A stretch of 64,000 bases of DNA from Bdellovibrionales bacterium GWA2_49_15. GTDB lineage: Bacteria; Bdellovibrionota; Bacteriovoracia; Bacteriovoracales; Bacteriovoracaceae. Below are positions 9,150 to 17,044 of the stretch, one piece after another. Made by a program: the position numbers and the translations under genes. How positions within the stretch are numbered: position 1 is the first letter of the stretch; each line of letters opens with the position of its first letter. The stretch covers positions 1-64,000 of the forward strand of contig MEPP01000009.1 of the NCBI GenBank assembly GCA_001769855.1, written 5' to 3'. The notes under the pieces were generated by a model. The model was not told where the DNA came from and made no database searches. It worked only from the letters and a program-made list of their open reading frames with translations.

Positions 9150-9978
9150 ACTTCTTTGATAAGATGACCCTCATCTCATCGCCCATTGAAAGGATATTGG
9201 CAATTTGAATAATGGCCGTCTTAATATTGGTTTTGAGATCGATACCATAACCATGAGGCTCAGTCGCGGTATTGGTTTTTATGGTTATACGGTGAAACTT
9301 ATTCTTGAAAAGTTTTTGCATAGAAGTTGCCGAGAATAGCCAGACATGTGTGAAGGGGGCCAGGGTGCTCCACTTGTTTTTCATGATCGTCGAAATTAAA
9401 CCGTAATAATGGGGCACATGAATAAAAATAACCCCATCATCCGCCAGCATCTCATGCAATTTTTCGGGAACTTTTGAAAAATCAGGAATGTGCTCCAAAA
9501 CATGATTCATGACAATGACGTCAAATTTCTTTGAAAAATTCATGGAGAGAAAATCTCCTTGAAGCACATTGTGTTTCAGTGCCAGAGCTTCTTTGGCCGC
9601 AACCTCATCAATCTCGACGCCCATGGAGCTGAAACCTTCGGTCTGAGCGGCCTGCACGAGGTATCCAGCATTACAACCGATATCTATAAATTCCCCTGAG
9701 GTTTTATATTTCTTAATGGTATTGAGAAGAATCTTGTTCCATGGAAAATCGTGGGCGGCACTATATTGGTTTTCCTCATCGCGAGAAGGGGGATAAATCT
9801 TGTTACTGGGAGGAGGAAAGATGGTGATCAGGAAACATTTATCGCATTTATATAAAGAGTAGGCATAATTTTTATATCCCTGACGATTATACTGAGATGT
9901 AAAATAGAAAGACATCTCCGTATTGGCACAGAGCGGGCAATAGATGGGTTTGTCGCTTTTTGGAATTTCATTATTCAT
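9148..9978 (-). CDS. Class I SAM-dependent methyltransferase with N-terminal zinc site
   Basis: The protein has 276 residues. Two CxxC pairs (14-17, CPLC; 45-48, CDKC) probably bind zinc. They are followed by a Rossmann methyltransferase core with the SAM motif FIDIGCNAGYL (about 97-107), an acidic residue at the end of strand 2 (GVEIDE) and MNHVLEHI at motif IV/post-II. This is the Methyltransf_23-type layout common in sugar and glycan gene clusters. The ATG lies inside the end of the upstream deacetylase gene (8-bp overlap), with a GAGGGG-type ribosome site in that gene's last codons, so it is the last gene of the polysaccharide cassette. Substrate unknown; a surface sugar or glycolipid is inferred from the neighbours. 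Confidence 0.88.
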   Translation of the reverse strand: MNNEIPKSDKPIYCPLCANTEMSFYFTSQYNRQGYKNYAYSLYKCDKCFLITIFPPPSNKIYPPSRDEENQYSAAHDFPWNKILLNTIKKYKTSGEFIDIGCNAGYLVQAAQTEGFSSMGVEIDEVAAKEALALKHNVLQGDFLSMNFSKKFDVIVMNHVLEHIPDFSKVPEKLHEMLADDGVIFIHVPHYYGLISTIMKNKWSTLAPFTHVWLFSATSMQKLFKNKFHRITIKTNTATEPHGYGIDLKTNIKTAIIQIANILSMGDEMRVILSKK

Positions 9979-10798
9979 TCGCCCCTCTACTATATCTTAT
10001 CTTTGCTGCTTTTGTTGCATCAATATACTTGCCAAGATCTCGCATGCTGATGACGGTGTAATGGTTTTCCTTTAAATACTGCATTAATTCCTTGAAGCGG
10101 GCCGGGTCAACCCCGACGCTCGGATGTTCTAAATCGGGCACGCCATGAAAGGTGAAAATGACGATTTTTCCACCCGTCGCGAGCTTCGCGGAATCAGCGA
10201 AGCTATCCCTCCGTTGCAAGGATTTGTCGTGGATCGTGTAGGATGGCACATCAAGCGGATTATCCTCCGTGGGGTTATAGGGGCGCTCACCACCGCCCCT
10301 TGCGAATAAATAGCCTTTTTCGGCCAGTACGGGGAAAAAATTCTTGTTTACAGCATACATCGGCCAGCAGAATGTATTTGGCCTTGTCACTTTGTTTGCC
10401 AGGCAACGCTCCTCAAGCCCGGCCAATTGCTGGCCGCATTCCTTCACACTTAAATTTGGAAAATACAAGTGTCGCAGGGAATGATTCCCAATTTCAAATC
10501 CCATGTCGTCAACATTTTTGATCTGCTCCCAGGTCATATAGAGATTCTTTTGGGTAAACGTTTTTTCGAATTCCGTAATGTAAAACGTGGCATTAAATCC
10601 TAGCTTTTTCAGAAGAGGCGCGACAAATGTTGCATGACTCTGGCAGGCATCATCAAAGGTAAGAACCACGAGCTTCTCAGGAATCGACTTAATCACGATT
10701 CCAGCGGAATCCTGCGCGATTGCACGTTCGGTGGAACATAGCACGATGGCACTGAGAAAAATGACCTTTACAAGATTAAGATGTCTGGGGTTTTGCAT
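9971..10798 (-). CDS. Secreted polysaccharide deacetylase (NodB-like)
   Basis: The protein has 275 residues. A signal peptide spans about 1-28 (hydrophobic core VIFLSAIVLC, cut after AIAQ or nearby). The NodB fold motifs are visible: LTFDDA at 46-51 with catalytic and metal Asp49/Asp50, metal ligands His106 and His110 in GNHSLRH, and a late IFTFHGV motif supplying the C-terminal His. The family (carbohydrate esterase 4) removes N- or O-acetyl groups from chitin-like, PNAG or peptidoglycan sugars. It sits behind an acyltransferase pair in a minus-strand operon, suggesting a surface polysaccharide whose acetylation is set by both addition and removal. The exact substrate cannot be read from sequence. 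Confidence 0.9.
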   Translation of the reverse strand: MQNPRHLNLVKVIFLSAIVLCSTERAIAQDSAGIVIKSIPEKLVVLTFDDACQSHATFVAPLLKKLGFNATFYITEFEKTFTQKNLYMTWEQIKNVDDMGFEIGNHSLRHLYFPNLSVKECGQQLAGLEERCLANKVTRPNTFCWPMYAVNKNFFPVLAEKGYLFARGGGERPYNPTEDNPLDVPSYTIHDKSLQRRDSFADSAKLATGGKIVIFTFHGVPDLEHPSVGVDPARFKELMQYLKENHYTVISMRDLGKYIDATKAAKIRYSRGANE

Positions 10799-10840
10799 AG
10801 TAAAGTCCCAAAAGATATAATATCTAAATTGCCGTTATCT

Positions 10841-11974
10841 TCAATGCTCTTTTTGTATCGATAGTAAACCTTCTGACGCAATCTTTTTTGAAATGGCTTC
10901 GGCCGCGACGCGAATACCTTCGGGATTCCAGTGCGTGTCATCTGGCCAATAGAGATAGCGATCTTCCCGATAGGCCTGAGCTGCGGCCTTGCGTTCGATG
11001 CTTGTCAAGTTGAGAACCGGTGTTCCATCTGAGATCAACCTTGATTCAAGCTCATCGAGATAATGGCCTCCTTGATCTTTTTCGGCGGGGAGATTCTGAA
11101 ACAAGGGTGAGTAAACAGTATATTTGTTAGGGATGAGAACGACGAGAATTCTGAGGCCTTCTTTGGCCGCTTCGAGATTCATAGAGCGTATATATTCTAA
11201 CGCTGCGACAGGTTTGTCATATCGAGGTGCTTCAGTGGGATAAAACAGAAACACATCACTGTTCTTAAGCGTTCTCGAAAATACATTTGGGGCATACACA
11301 TTTGGAAGAATGTCGTCATCTTGAAGCGACTTCATTAAATTTTGGCCCCAAATTTTAACCGGCGATGTGTGGATAAGACTCCTAAGATTTTCCTTAAACC
11401 TTCGTTTTCGAAAGGCGGGGGGAAGCTCTTGGCAAACGTCATTGGGCCCAAGTCCTTCGCTCACAAAAGAAGCGGGATATTCGAGTCTCTCCAAGATACC
11501 TATCACGAGTAAACCGTTATCCATTCTCAGGCGCCTGGTCATCGCACGCATAAATTCTGGCTGAACTGCGGCAGCGTTATAGACAAAGGTATGAAGTAAT
11601 TTCTCCAATTGAACACCAATTAAGCTTTCATCGCTATTTCCATCACCGGCAAAGAAAGAATCGCCCCAAAGCAAAATCTGCGTACCTGTGCGTTCAAGGT
11701 TCTCAGGTATATTTCGATTCCCACATGCATCTGAAGAAAATAATTCATGTCGAAAAACTCTCAGCTGCGGGAAGTTGCCGAGATTGGCCAGATCCCCGAA
11801 GCAATTAAATTTCTCAAGACGTAAGCTCGGCTGGTAGTTACCAATAGAGGTGCGCAGGAGCACCGCCGCTTCGCGGGTTCGAAAAGCAACCATCTCCTTT
11901 GGGACAAATCTCGATATTAGATCCGCAAAAGCGAAAAAGGCCAGGGTGAAGACAATCATTTTTGCGAAACTCAT
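10841..11974 (-). CDS. AlgJ/AlgX-like SGNH O-acetyltransferase-type protein
   Basis: The protein has 377 residues. An N-terminal hydrophobic anchor (about 5-20) is followed by an SGNH-like domain: block I LLWGDSFF with Ser106, and the distal catalytic pair in DDTHWNPEG (Asp346, His348). In the alginate, DltD and related systems, such a periplasmic partner receives acyl groups exported by an MBOAT protein and transfers them to polysaccharide. The MBOAT gene lies immediately upstream with 9 bp between, which fits this pairing. The start ATG has an AGGA ribosome site. I am sure of the superfamily but not of the polymer acetylated. Confidence 0.85.
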   Translation of the reverse strand: MSFAKMIVFTLAFFAFADLISRFVPKEMVAFRTREAAVLLRTSIGNYQPSLRLEKFNCFGDLANLGNFPQLRVFRHELFSSDACGNRNIPENLERTGTQILLWGDSFFAGDGNSDESLIGVQLEKLLHTFVYNAAAVQPEFMRAMTRRLRMDNGLLVIGILERLEYPASFVSEGLGPNDVCQELPPAFRKRRFKENLRSLIHTSPVKIWGQNLMKSLQDDDILPNVYAPNVFSRTLKNSDVFLFYPTEAPRYDKPVAALEYIRSMNLEAAKEGLRILVVLIPNKYTVYSPLFQNLPAEKDQGGHYLDELESRLISDGTPVLNLTSIERKAAAQAYREDRYLYWPDDTHWNPEGIRVAAEAISKKIASEGLLSIQKEH

Positions 11975-11983
11975 TTCATCTTC

Positions 11984-13381
11984 CTAAAACTGAAAATACA
12001 AAAAAGGTGATGGCGCTCCACTTCTAATGACCCAAAGGGAAAGTAAAAATAATAACCCCAGCGCAAAAGTGGGAACTGCTTTCCACCGATGACTGAGTTC
12101 GAAGGTATTTCTTGCAAAATGTGCAATGCCCGCACAAAGACCCAAGAAGATAATTAAGGTCATGCCTCCTGGGATAAGCAAGGCGATGCCAGAATCCCAG
12201 AATAACATTTTCCTCAGAACGACAATGGCCATTTTAAAATCATCCGCACGAAAAAAAACCCAGCCGATTATGGCGACGAAAAAAGTAAGCAGCTGCCGTA
12301 TAATCGTAGGAATGCGCTCCAGCCTGTTAGAGTATACTCTGTTGAGGGACAGGAACATTCCGTGATAAAGCCCCCAGATTACAAACGTCCAATTAGCACC
12401 ATGCCAGAGCCCACCAAAACCCATCGTCAAAAGCATATTACGATATGTTTTGCCAACTCCAAATCGATTGCCACCAAGGGGAATGTACAAGTAGTCCCGA
12501 AGGCAAGTGGAAAGTGAAATATGCCAACGTCGCCAAAAATCTGAAAGATCGATGGATTTATAGGGAGAGTTAAAATTCTGCGGGATCTGAATATTAAAAA
12601 GGAGTCCCAGACCAACTGCCATATCGCTATAGCCTGAAAAATCAAAATACAGTTGATAAGTATAACCAAGCATGCAAAGCCAAGTCTCTAGAGATGACAG
12701 GGTTATATAATTTTTCAATGCGGGATTAATAATCATGGCGATCGTATCCGCAATCAAAACTTTCTTAATGATGCCTATGACAAAAAAAGACCAAGCTCGA
12801 TTTGGGTCTTTAGTGCCTTGAAATTGATCGATGTTATCCAAATCCCGCTGGATTTGTCCAAAGCGGACAATTGGGCCAGCCACCAATTGTGAAAATAAGC
12901 AGACGTAGCAGGAAAACTCAAAAATGTTTCGCGTGGGTTTAATCACCCGTCGGTAAGAGTCGACAATATAAGAAATGGTGTGGAAGGTATAAAAAGAAAT
13001 TCCGATAGGAAGAATAATCTCCAGGTGAGGAAAGGAGACCGGTGCCTCAAACAGGCCCAATATTTTAGCTGCTGATTCCAGGATGAAATTAAAATATTTA
13101 AAAAAACCGAGAAGCAGTAAGTCGATGACAACGGGGACCACCAGGCAAAGCCTGCGGTACTTCGGATTTTTATCCCATTTCAAAAAGCCTAAACCGGCGG
13201 AATAGCTAACGAGAGTCGAGAAGGCCATTAAAAAACAAAAACGCCAGTCCCATGCCCCGTAAAAGATGTATCCCGTAATTGTAAGCCACACAAAACGGTG
13301 AGTCTTATTTTTCAAAAGCCTGTAGACCAGATAAGTCACTGGCAAAAACGCGTACAAAAATAAAACACTATTAAAGAGCAT
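11984..13381 (-). CDS. MBOAT family O-acyltransferase (AlgI/DltB-like)
   Basis: The protein has 465 residues, the usual AlgI size, with about ten hydrophobic segments. Family landmarks are DFWRRWHISLS (His287) and GLWHGANW (His327, the invariant MBOAT His), followed by WGLYHG (His340). Such proteins move an acyl group, usually acetyl, across the inner membrane to a periplasmic acceptor enzyme. It is the first gene of a minus-strand set with an SGNH partner, a deacetylase and a methyltransferase. A large perfect palindrome lies 27-78 bp upstream of its start codon. The ribosome site is weak. Confidence 0.93.
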   Translation of the reverse strand: MLFNSVLFLYAFLPVTYLVYRLLKNKTHRFVWLTITGYIFYGAWDWRFCFLMAFSTLVSYSAGLGFLKWDKNPKYRRLCLVVPVVIDLLLLGFFKYFNFILESAAKILGLFEAPVSFPHLEIILPIGISFYTFHTISYIVDSYRRVIKPTRNIFEFSCYVCLFSQLVAGPIVRFGQIQRDLDNIDQFQGTKDPNRAWSFFVIGIIKKVLIADTIAMIINPALKNYITLSSLETWLCMLGYTYQLYFDFSGYSDMAVGLGLLFNIQIPQNFNSPYKSIDLSDFWRRWHISLSTCLRDYLYIPLGGNRFGVGKTYRNMLLTMGFGGLWHGANWTFVIWGLYHGMFLSLNRVYSNRLERIPTIIRQLLTFFVAIIGWVFFRADDFKMAIVVLRKMLFWDSGIALLIPGGMTLIIFLGLCAGIAHFARNTFELSHRWKAVPTFALGLLFLLSLWVIRSGAPSPFLYFQF

Positions 13382-13407
13382 GGCTTATCATTATGCCTAC
13401 CTTCGAA

Positions 13408-13459
13408 GAAAAGTGCCAGGTCCTTTAAAGGTACGCCTTTAAAGGACCTGGCACTTTTC
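13408..13459. repeat. Perfect palindrome, two 24-bp arms with a TACG loop (REP-like)
   Basis: Bases 13408-13431 are exactly reverse complementary to 13436-13459, with TACG between. The arm runs from GAAAAGTGCCAGG to TTTAAAGG. Both outer ends carry AAAA/TTTT, so a transcript in either direction would form a 24-bp hairpin followed by TTTTC. It stands alone between the amidase gene and the polysaccharide cassette. Shape and position resemble REP elements moved by TnpA-REP (RAYT) transposases. A bidirectional terminator is an alternative reading, and both could hold. Confidence 0.9.
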
Positions 13460-13496
13460 ATGAACGATGCATAATAATTGCACCTCAAAAGCATTA

Positions 13497-15011
13497 TTAC
13501 GGAACTGATAAGTCTCCTGGCACCTTGTCCTTCCACGGACGTGCTTCCTCCAGCTCGAAGGCCAGCTGGAACAGACGGTCTTCACGGCCAAAGGGGGCCA
13601 TAAAATGGGAGCCCATGGGGAGCTTATCGGCGCACCAGTACAGCGGCACGGACATGGCCGGAATTCCGGTCAGGTTCGCCAGTTGAGTGTAGGGCACCAC
13701 CTCGAGAGATTGTCGCGCCATCTGGTCAATGAGGCCCACGGCCAGGAGCGGTTTTCCAGCGCCCAGAAAAATGGCGGTATTCAGTCCGATCACTTCGTGC
13801 CACTTGGGATCGAGCTCTCCGATTTTCACCGGGCGGCGGGCGAGGGTCGGGGTCAATGCCAGATCATAGCGGGTGAAAAAATTGTGCATCTGTTGCACAT
13901 AAAAATGCCAGCGATTGTGCTCCTCCACATAAGTGGCGGCACTCAGGGAACGTCCCACCAGATGAAGCGCGCGCGTGATCAGCTCCATCTTACAGGTGGC
14001 GTGTCGGCCCAGTCGTTTTTTTGTTTCCTCAACCTGCGCTGCAACCTGGCCGGCCACCATGGTGATATACGAGCGCGCGATCGCCTCGCCGTCCACGCCG
14101 CACTCCCCTTCTTCCACCTGGTGGCCCAAACTTTTCAGGAGCGCTGCCGTTTCTTCCACCGCCTTGACCGCATCAGAATCCATGCGCATGCCCAGGGGAT
14201 GCTTGGTGGTAAAGGCAATTTTAAGACGCGGTCCCTTCGTCCCCTGAAGGGCGCTATAAGAGAGGCCCGGCCTTTCCAGCCGCAAGGAGGTTGGTGAGGA
14301 AACTTGTAGCGAGTGATCCAGGGCCACGGCACTGTCGCGCACCGAGCGAGAGACGACGTGCTGCACGGCCGCTCCATCCCACAGCTCTCCCAGGGCCGGG
14401 CCATTGGGCGTCCGGCCGCGGGTGGGTTTAAGACCGAAGATGCCACAGCAGCTGGCAGGAATACGCAGAGAACCACCACCATCACCGCCGGCGGCAAGGG
14501 GCACAATTCCCAGGGCCACGGCCGCTGCCGATCCGCCTGAAGAACCTCCCGTGCTATGATTCAGATTCCACGGATTGCGAGTCGGCCCGAAGGCCTTGGG
14601 TTCAGTGGTTCCCATGATGCCAAACTCGGGCAGATTGGTTTTTCCAAAGATCACCAGCCCCGCCTTGAGATAATGATTAACGATCTCGCTATTTTCCTTG
14701 GAGATTTCATTTTTAGTTGAGTTGGAACCTTGAGAGATCGCCGTGCCCTGAAGCTCCGCCAGCAAATCTTTCAATAAAAAAGGGACGCCAAAGAAAGGAA
14801 TATCCTGACTCTGCCCGTAACGCTTTTCCAGCTCATTCATAAAACCACGGGCATTTTCCTCGAGAAAGGTAATGATGGCGTTGACCTTCGGATTAAACTT
14901 ATACGCCGTCTCCAGCGCCATTCGCAGGGCCTCCTGGGGCGATAGCTGGCGCTTCCTGATTAGCTCGGCAAGACCCACGCCATCGTATGTGCGATATTCA
15001 GAAGTATTCAT
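13497..15011 (-). CDS. Amidase signature family hydrolase
   Basis: The protein has 504 residues with the complete Ser-cisSer-Lys machinery of the amidase signature family: Lys81 in PFLLKDLL, the cis-Ser in [14 protein letters not shown] (157/158) and the nucleophile Ser181 in [12 protein letters not shown]. No signal peptide is seen, so it should be cytoplasmic. The length and the long substrate-binding C-terminal part fit general amidases (fatty amide, peptide amide or 6-aminohexanoate-dimer type) rather than GatA, whose GatB/GatC partners are absent here. The start is supported by an AGGAGAGAGAG site directly before the ATG. The final codons contain CCTGGCAC (13516-13523), also present in the nearby palindrome, so the extreme C-terminus may be derived. 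Confidence 0.92.
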   Translation of the reverse strand: MNTSEYRTYDGVGLAELIRKRQLSPQEALRMALETAYKFNPKVNAIITFLEENARGFMNELEKRYGQSQDIPFFGVPFLLKDLLAELQGTAISQGSNSTKNEISKENSEIVNHYLKAGLVIFGKTNLPEFGIMGTTEPKAFGPTRNPWNLNHSTGGSSGGSAAAVALGIVPLAAGGDGGGSLRIPASCCGIFGLKPTRGRTPNGPALGELWDGAAVQHVVSRSVRDSAVALDHSLQVSSPTSLRLERPGLSYSALQGTKGPRLKIAFTTKHPLGMRMDSDAVKAVEETAALLKSLGHQVEEGECGVDGEAIARSYITMVAGQVAAQVEETKKRLGRHATCKMELITRALHLVGRSLSAATYVEEHNRWHFYVQQMHNFFTRYDLALTPTLARRPVKIGELDPKWHEVIGLNTAIFLGAGKPLLAVGLIDQMARQSLEVVPYTQLANLTGIPAMSVPLYWCADKLPMGSHFMAPFGREDRLFQLAFELEEARPWKDKVPGDLSVP

Positions 15012-15091
15012 CTCTCTCTCCTTTCCGCATCCTGCTCCAAGGCAGTCCTGCGGGACTGACGGCCTTATCTCCCTTTATGGTCGATAAAGTC

Positions 15092-15886
15092 CTAAGGTTT
15101 GTAAGCGGCCTTGAAGGCCCCCAGCTGCGAAGCATAGGCTTGGCCGATGGCATCCTCCACTCGATCAAAAATCTGCCGCATCATGGGGCGTTCATAAAAT
15201 GTTTTTAAAAGAAGCAGCTCATCTTTGGTAAAATCTTGATAGGTATATTTCATCGCCTCTTTGATGAAATACATGGTTTGAAGCTGGATGCTTCCCTCAA
15301 GCTGCTGCAGGGACTGGTCCAGGCCTTGCACCTCCGTAGGAGTCGTGCCGGCAATGGAAATGGCGGTGATCAGAACCTGGTGCATATTATGAAAGGAGGC
15401 CATAAGGGTTCCGCTGACCTTATTAAGATCATCGAAGGAATCAATAATGGCGGCGCGCTCTTCCCAGTCTGGAAAGGCCTTACGACTTTTGACAAAAACT
15501 TGGAAGTTGGCAGGATTTAAATCCAGGCGTTCTTTGGCGTGAAGCTTTTGCGGTCCTTCCAGCGCCAGCTCAGAAGCGGCCGACAGGAAAAACTCTTGGC
15601 CCAGGGAGCGCCAATAATATTCCTGCACTTTTTTGTAAAGCACTCCACCGTTAAAAAAGGCCAGCAGATTGACGGATAAGTTCTTTTTGACCTCGGCGGC
15701 AAGGCTGGTTTCGGCCAAAAGGGCCGTGACCAGATCGCCATAGGAATTTTTACTCTCCACCAGCGTATCGCGCACATGCCCCAGAATGTAATCCATGGCC
15801 ACTTCAGACGTACTCGCCGTTTTGCTGGTACTACAGGACAGGGTGCAAAGGAGCAGGAGGTAACATAGTAATTTTGTCATAGGCAT
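15092..15886 (-). CDS. Lipoprotein of unknown function, alpha-helical
   Basis: The protein has 264 residues. A short lipoprotein signal with lipobox TLSC (Cys about residue 18) predicts lipidation. The mature part is almost entirely helical and slightly charged. Its C-terminal stretch (YTYQDFTKDELLLLKTFYERP) resembles the end of DUF2059-type proteins, where a helix pair with a Phe-Tyr-x-x-Pro pattern is typical; that resemblance is from memory and weak. There is no strong ribosome site before either Met1 or Met3. A terminator stands just upstream, so it is probably transcribed separately from the gene at 15946-16863. Confidence 0.8.
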   Translation of the reverse strand: MPMTKLLCYLLLLCTLSCSTSKTASTSEVAMDYILGHVRDTLVESKNSYGDLVTALLAETSLAAEVKKNLSVNLLAFFNGGVLYKKVQEYYWRSLGQEFFLSAASELALEGPQKLHAKERLDLNPANFQVFVKSRKAFPDWEERAAIIDSFDDLNKVSGTLMASFHNMHQVLITAISIAGTTPTEVQGLDQSLQQLEGSIQLQTMYFIKEAMKYTYQDFTKDELLLLKTFYERPMMRQIFDRVEDAIGQAYASQLGAFKAAYKP

Positions 15887-15896
15887 TGATTATGAC

Positions 15897-15923
15897 AAAA
15901 AAAATGGGCCCTCGAAAGGGCCC
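15897..15923 (-). terminator. Rho-independent terminator (minus strand)
   Basis: The stem GGGCCCT (15906-15912) pairs with AGGGCCC (15917-15923) around a CGAA tetraloop. On the minus strand it is followed by A and then eight T (complement of 15897-15905). It ends the secreted-protein gene whose stop is at 15946, about 20 bp away. Confidence 0.9.
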
Positions 15924-15945
15924 TCGCAAAGAATAACGAGAAAGA

Positions 15946-16863
15946 TTAGCTCCTGATGGTTTGGACGGGTAAATTGTTGTAGGGCACCGACAAGTTCAGG
16001 CGGGGTGAAAAGCGGGCGCGACTCTGTGGTGTCCCTGAACCGCTCTGGGTTTCATTGGTGCGACACTGGGCCGAGGTAAAATGGTCCTGACTCAGAAAAT
16101 TGGAGTCGACAATACTTTCGGAGTCGCCATTGAGAGAGAGATAGGCCCCGTTTGAAAATTCAAATTTTACCAGATTTCCCTCTCCGCGAACGGCAAGTGT
16201 CGTACGCGTCCCCATTTGAATTTGCCGCGCCCATTGCTGGGATACTTTGTAATCATACGTCTCACTATCGGCCCAATCAATCACCTGAAAATATCCCTTG
16301 CTGGTGGGAAAGCCTGGCTCGTATCCGCGCAGGGAAAAGTTGCGCGAGGTCGAGGTACCCGTGGCACCATTGGAACCGCAGGTAGGACTGACTCGCTGGA
16401 AGCTCCAGTGACCGTTTAAGGACGAGGCAATAAACTTGCCCTGATCATCCATCAAATCCTGCTGACGGGAACGCTCCCATCGGACGCACTCTCCAGCCGA
16501 CTCGCTCACATCGAAAACGGTTTCGCGCAAAAAGAATTTTCCGCCAATGGGATTCTTAATATGGAGGCTCAGATTACAGGAGATGAGTGGCTGACCTAAA
16601 GTCCTTTGACAGGCCCGTAGCTCATTTAACTCCCGTCGATATTGCTCAACCGCAATCTCCGCTTCGGCACGATCAATACTGGACTTATCGTCGTAACGAC
16701 TTCGTAATTGCTGACTATTTAAATCAAGCGATAACCTGTACTGAGTTATCTGGGCGCGATCGCAGACAAACCCCACCGGCGTGGGACAGTTATCCTGAGC
16801 ATGAACAAGACTCATAAGACCAAGGCACCAGGCGAAAGCAACGGCGAGTAAGATATTTTGCAT
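15946..16863 (-). CDS. Secreted protein of unknown function
   Basis: I do not recognise these 305 residues. Residues 1-22 are a clear Sec signal peptide ending in VHA-QD. The mature part begins with a Cys-containing stretch (NCPTP..FVCDR), then a charged helical segment (about 50-85). A beta-rich region with further Cys follows, ending in a Ser/Gly/Arg-rich tail. The even spread of six Cys suggests disulfides in the periplasm or outside the cell. The start is supported by a GGGAGGGG ribosome site. It is divergent from the 850-residue membrane protein at 17045, and the two share a 180-bp control region. Confidence 0.8.
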   Translation of the reverse strand: MQNILLAVAFAWCLGLMSLVHAQDNCPTPVGFVCDRAQITQYRLSLDLNSQQLRSRYDDKSSIDRAEAEIAVEQYRRELNELRACQRTLGQPLISCNLSLHIKNPIGGKFFLRETVFDVSESAGECVRWERSRQQDLMDDQGKFIASSLNGHWSFQRVSPTCGSNGATGTSTSRNFSLRGYEPGFPTSKGYFQVIDWADSETYDYKVSQQWARQIQMGTRTTLAVRGEGNLVKFEFSNGAYLSLNGDSESIVDSNFLSQDHFTSAQCRTNETQSGSGTPQSRARFSPRLNLSVPYNNLPVQTIRS

Positions 16864-16975
16864 GAACCCCTCCCAAAAAAAACCCTATGGGTCTGAAACT
16901 GCATTTCTCGCGCCAGGCCCCTACCGAGCAATTTCCGACTATTAAAGGGCCGTTCGCTGTTCAGAAAATGACACT

Positions 16976-16990
16976 GTCAAAATTTTTGAC
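16976..16990. promoter_or_regulatory. 15-bp operator-like palindrome
   Basis: GTCAAAA and TTTTGAC flank a single central T. The right arm overlaps the TTGACG -35 candidate of the gene at 17045, the classic position for a repressor site in a divergent intergenic region. No regulator was matched to it. Confidence 0.4.
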
Positions 16991-17014
16991 GGCCGTCCAG
17001 GCTTCAATCAAAAT
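16986..17014 (+). promoter_or_regulatory. Putative sigma-70 promoter
   Basis: TTGACG (16986-16991), a 17-bp spacer and CAAAAT (17009-17014), about 30 bp before the ATG at 17045. The -35 box is good and the -10 box is only a 4/6 match. Confidence 0.45.
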
Positions 17015-17044
17015 TGAGTAATACTCGCGACGAAGGATGAATTT

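Noticed and set aside
15044-15059. CAGTCC/GGACTG hairpin downstream of the lipoprotein at 15092
   Set aside because: The stem is only 6 bp and is not followed by a T-run on the minus strand, so it is too weak to call a terminator.
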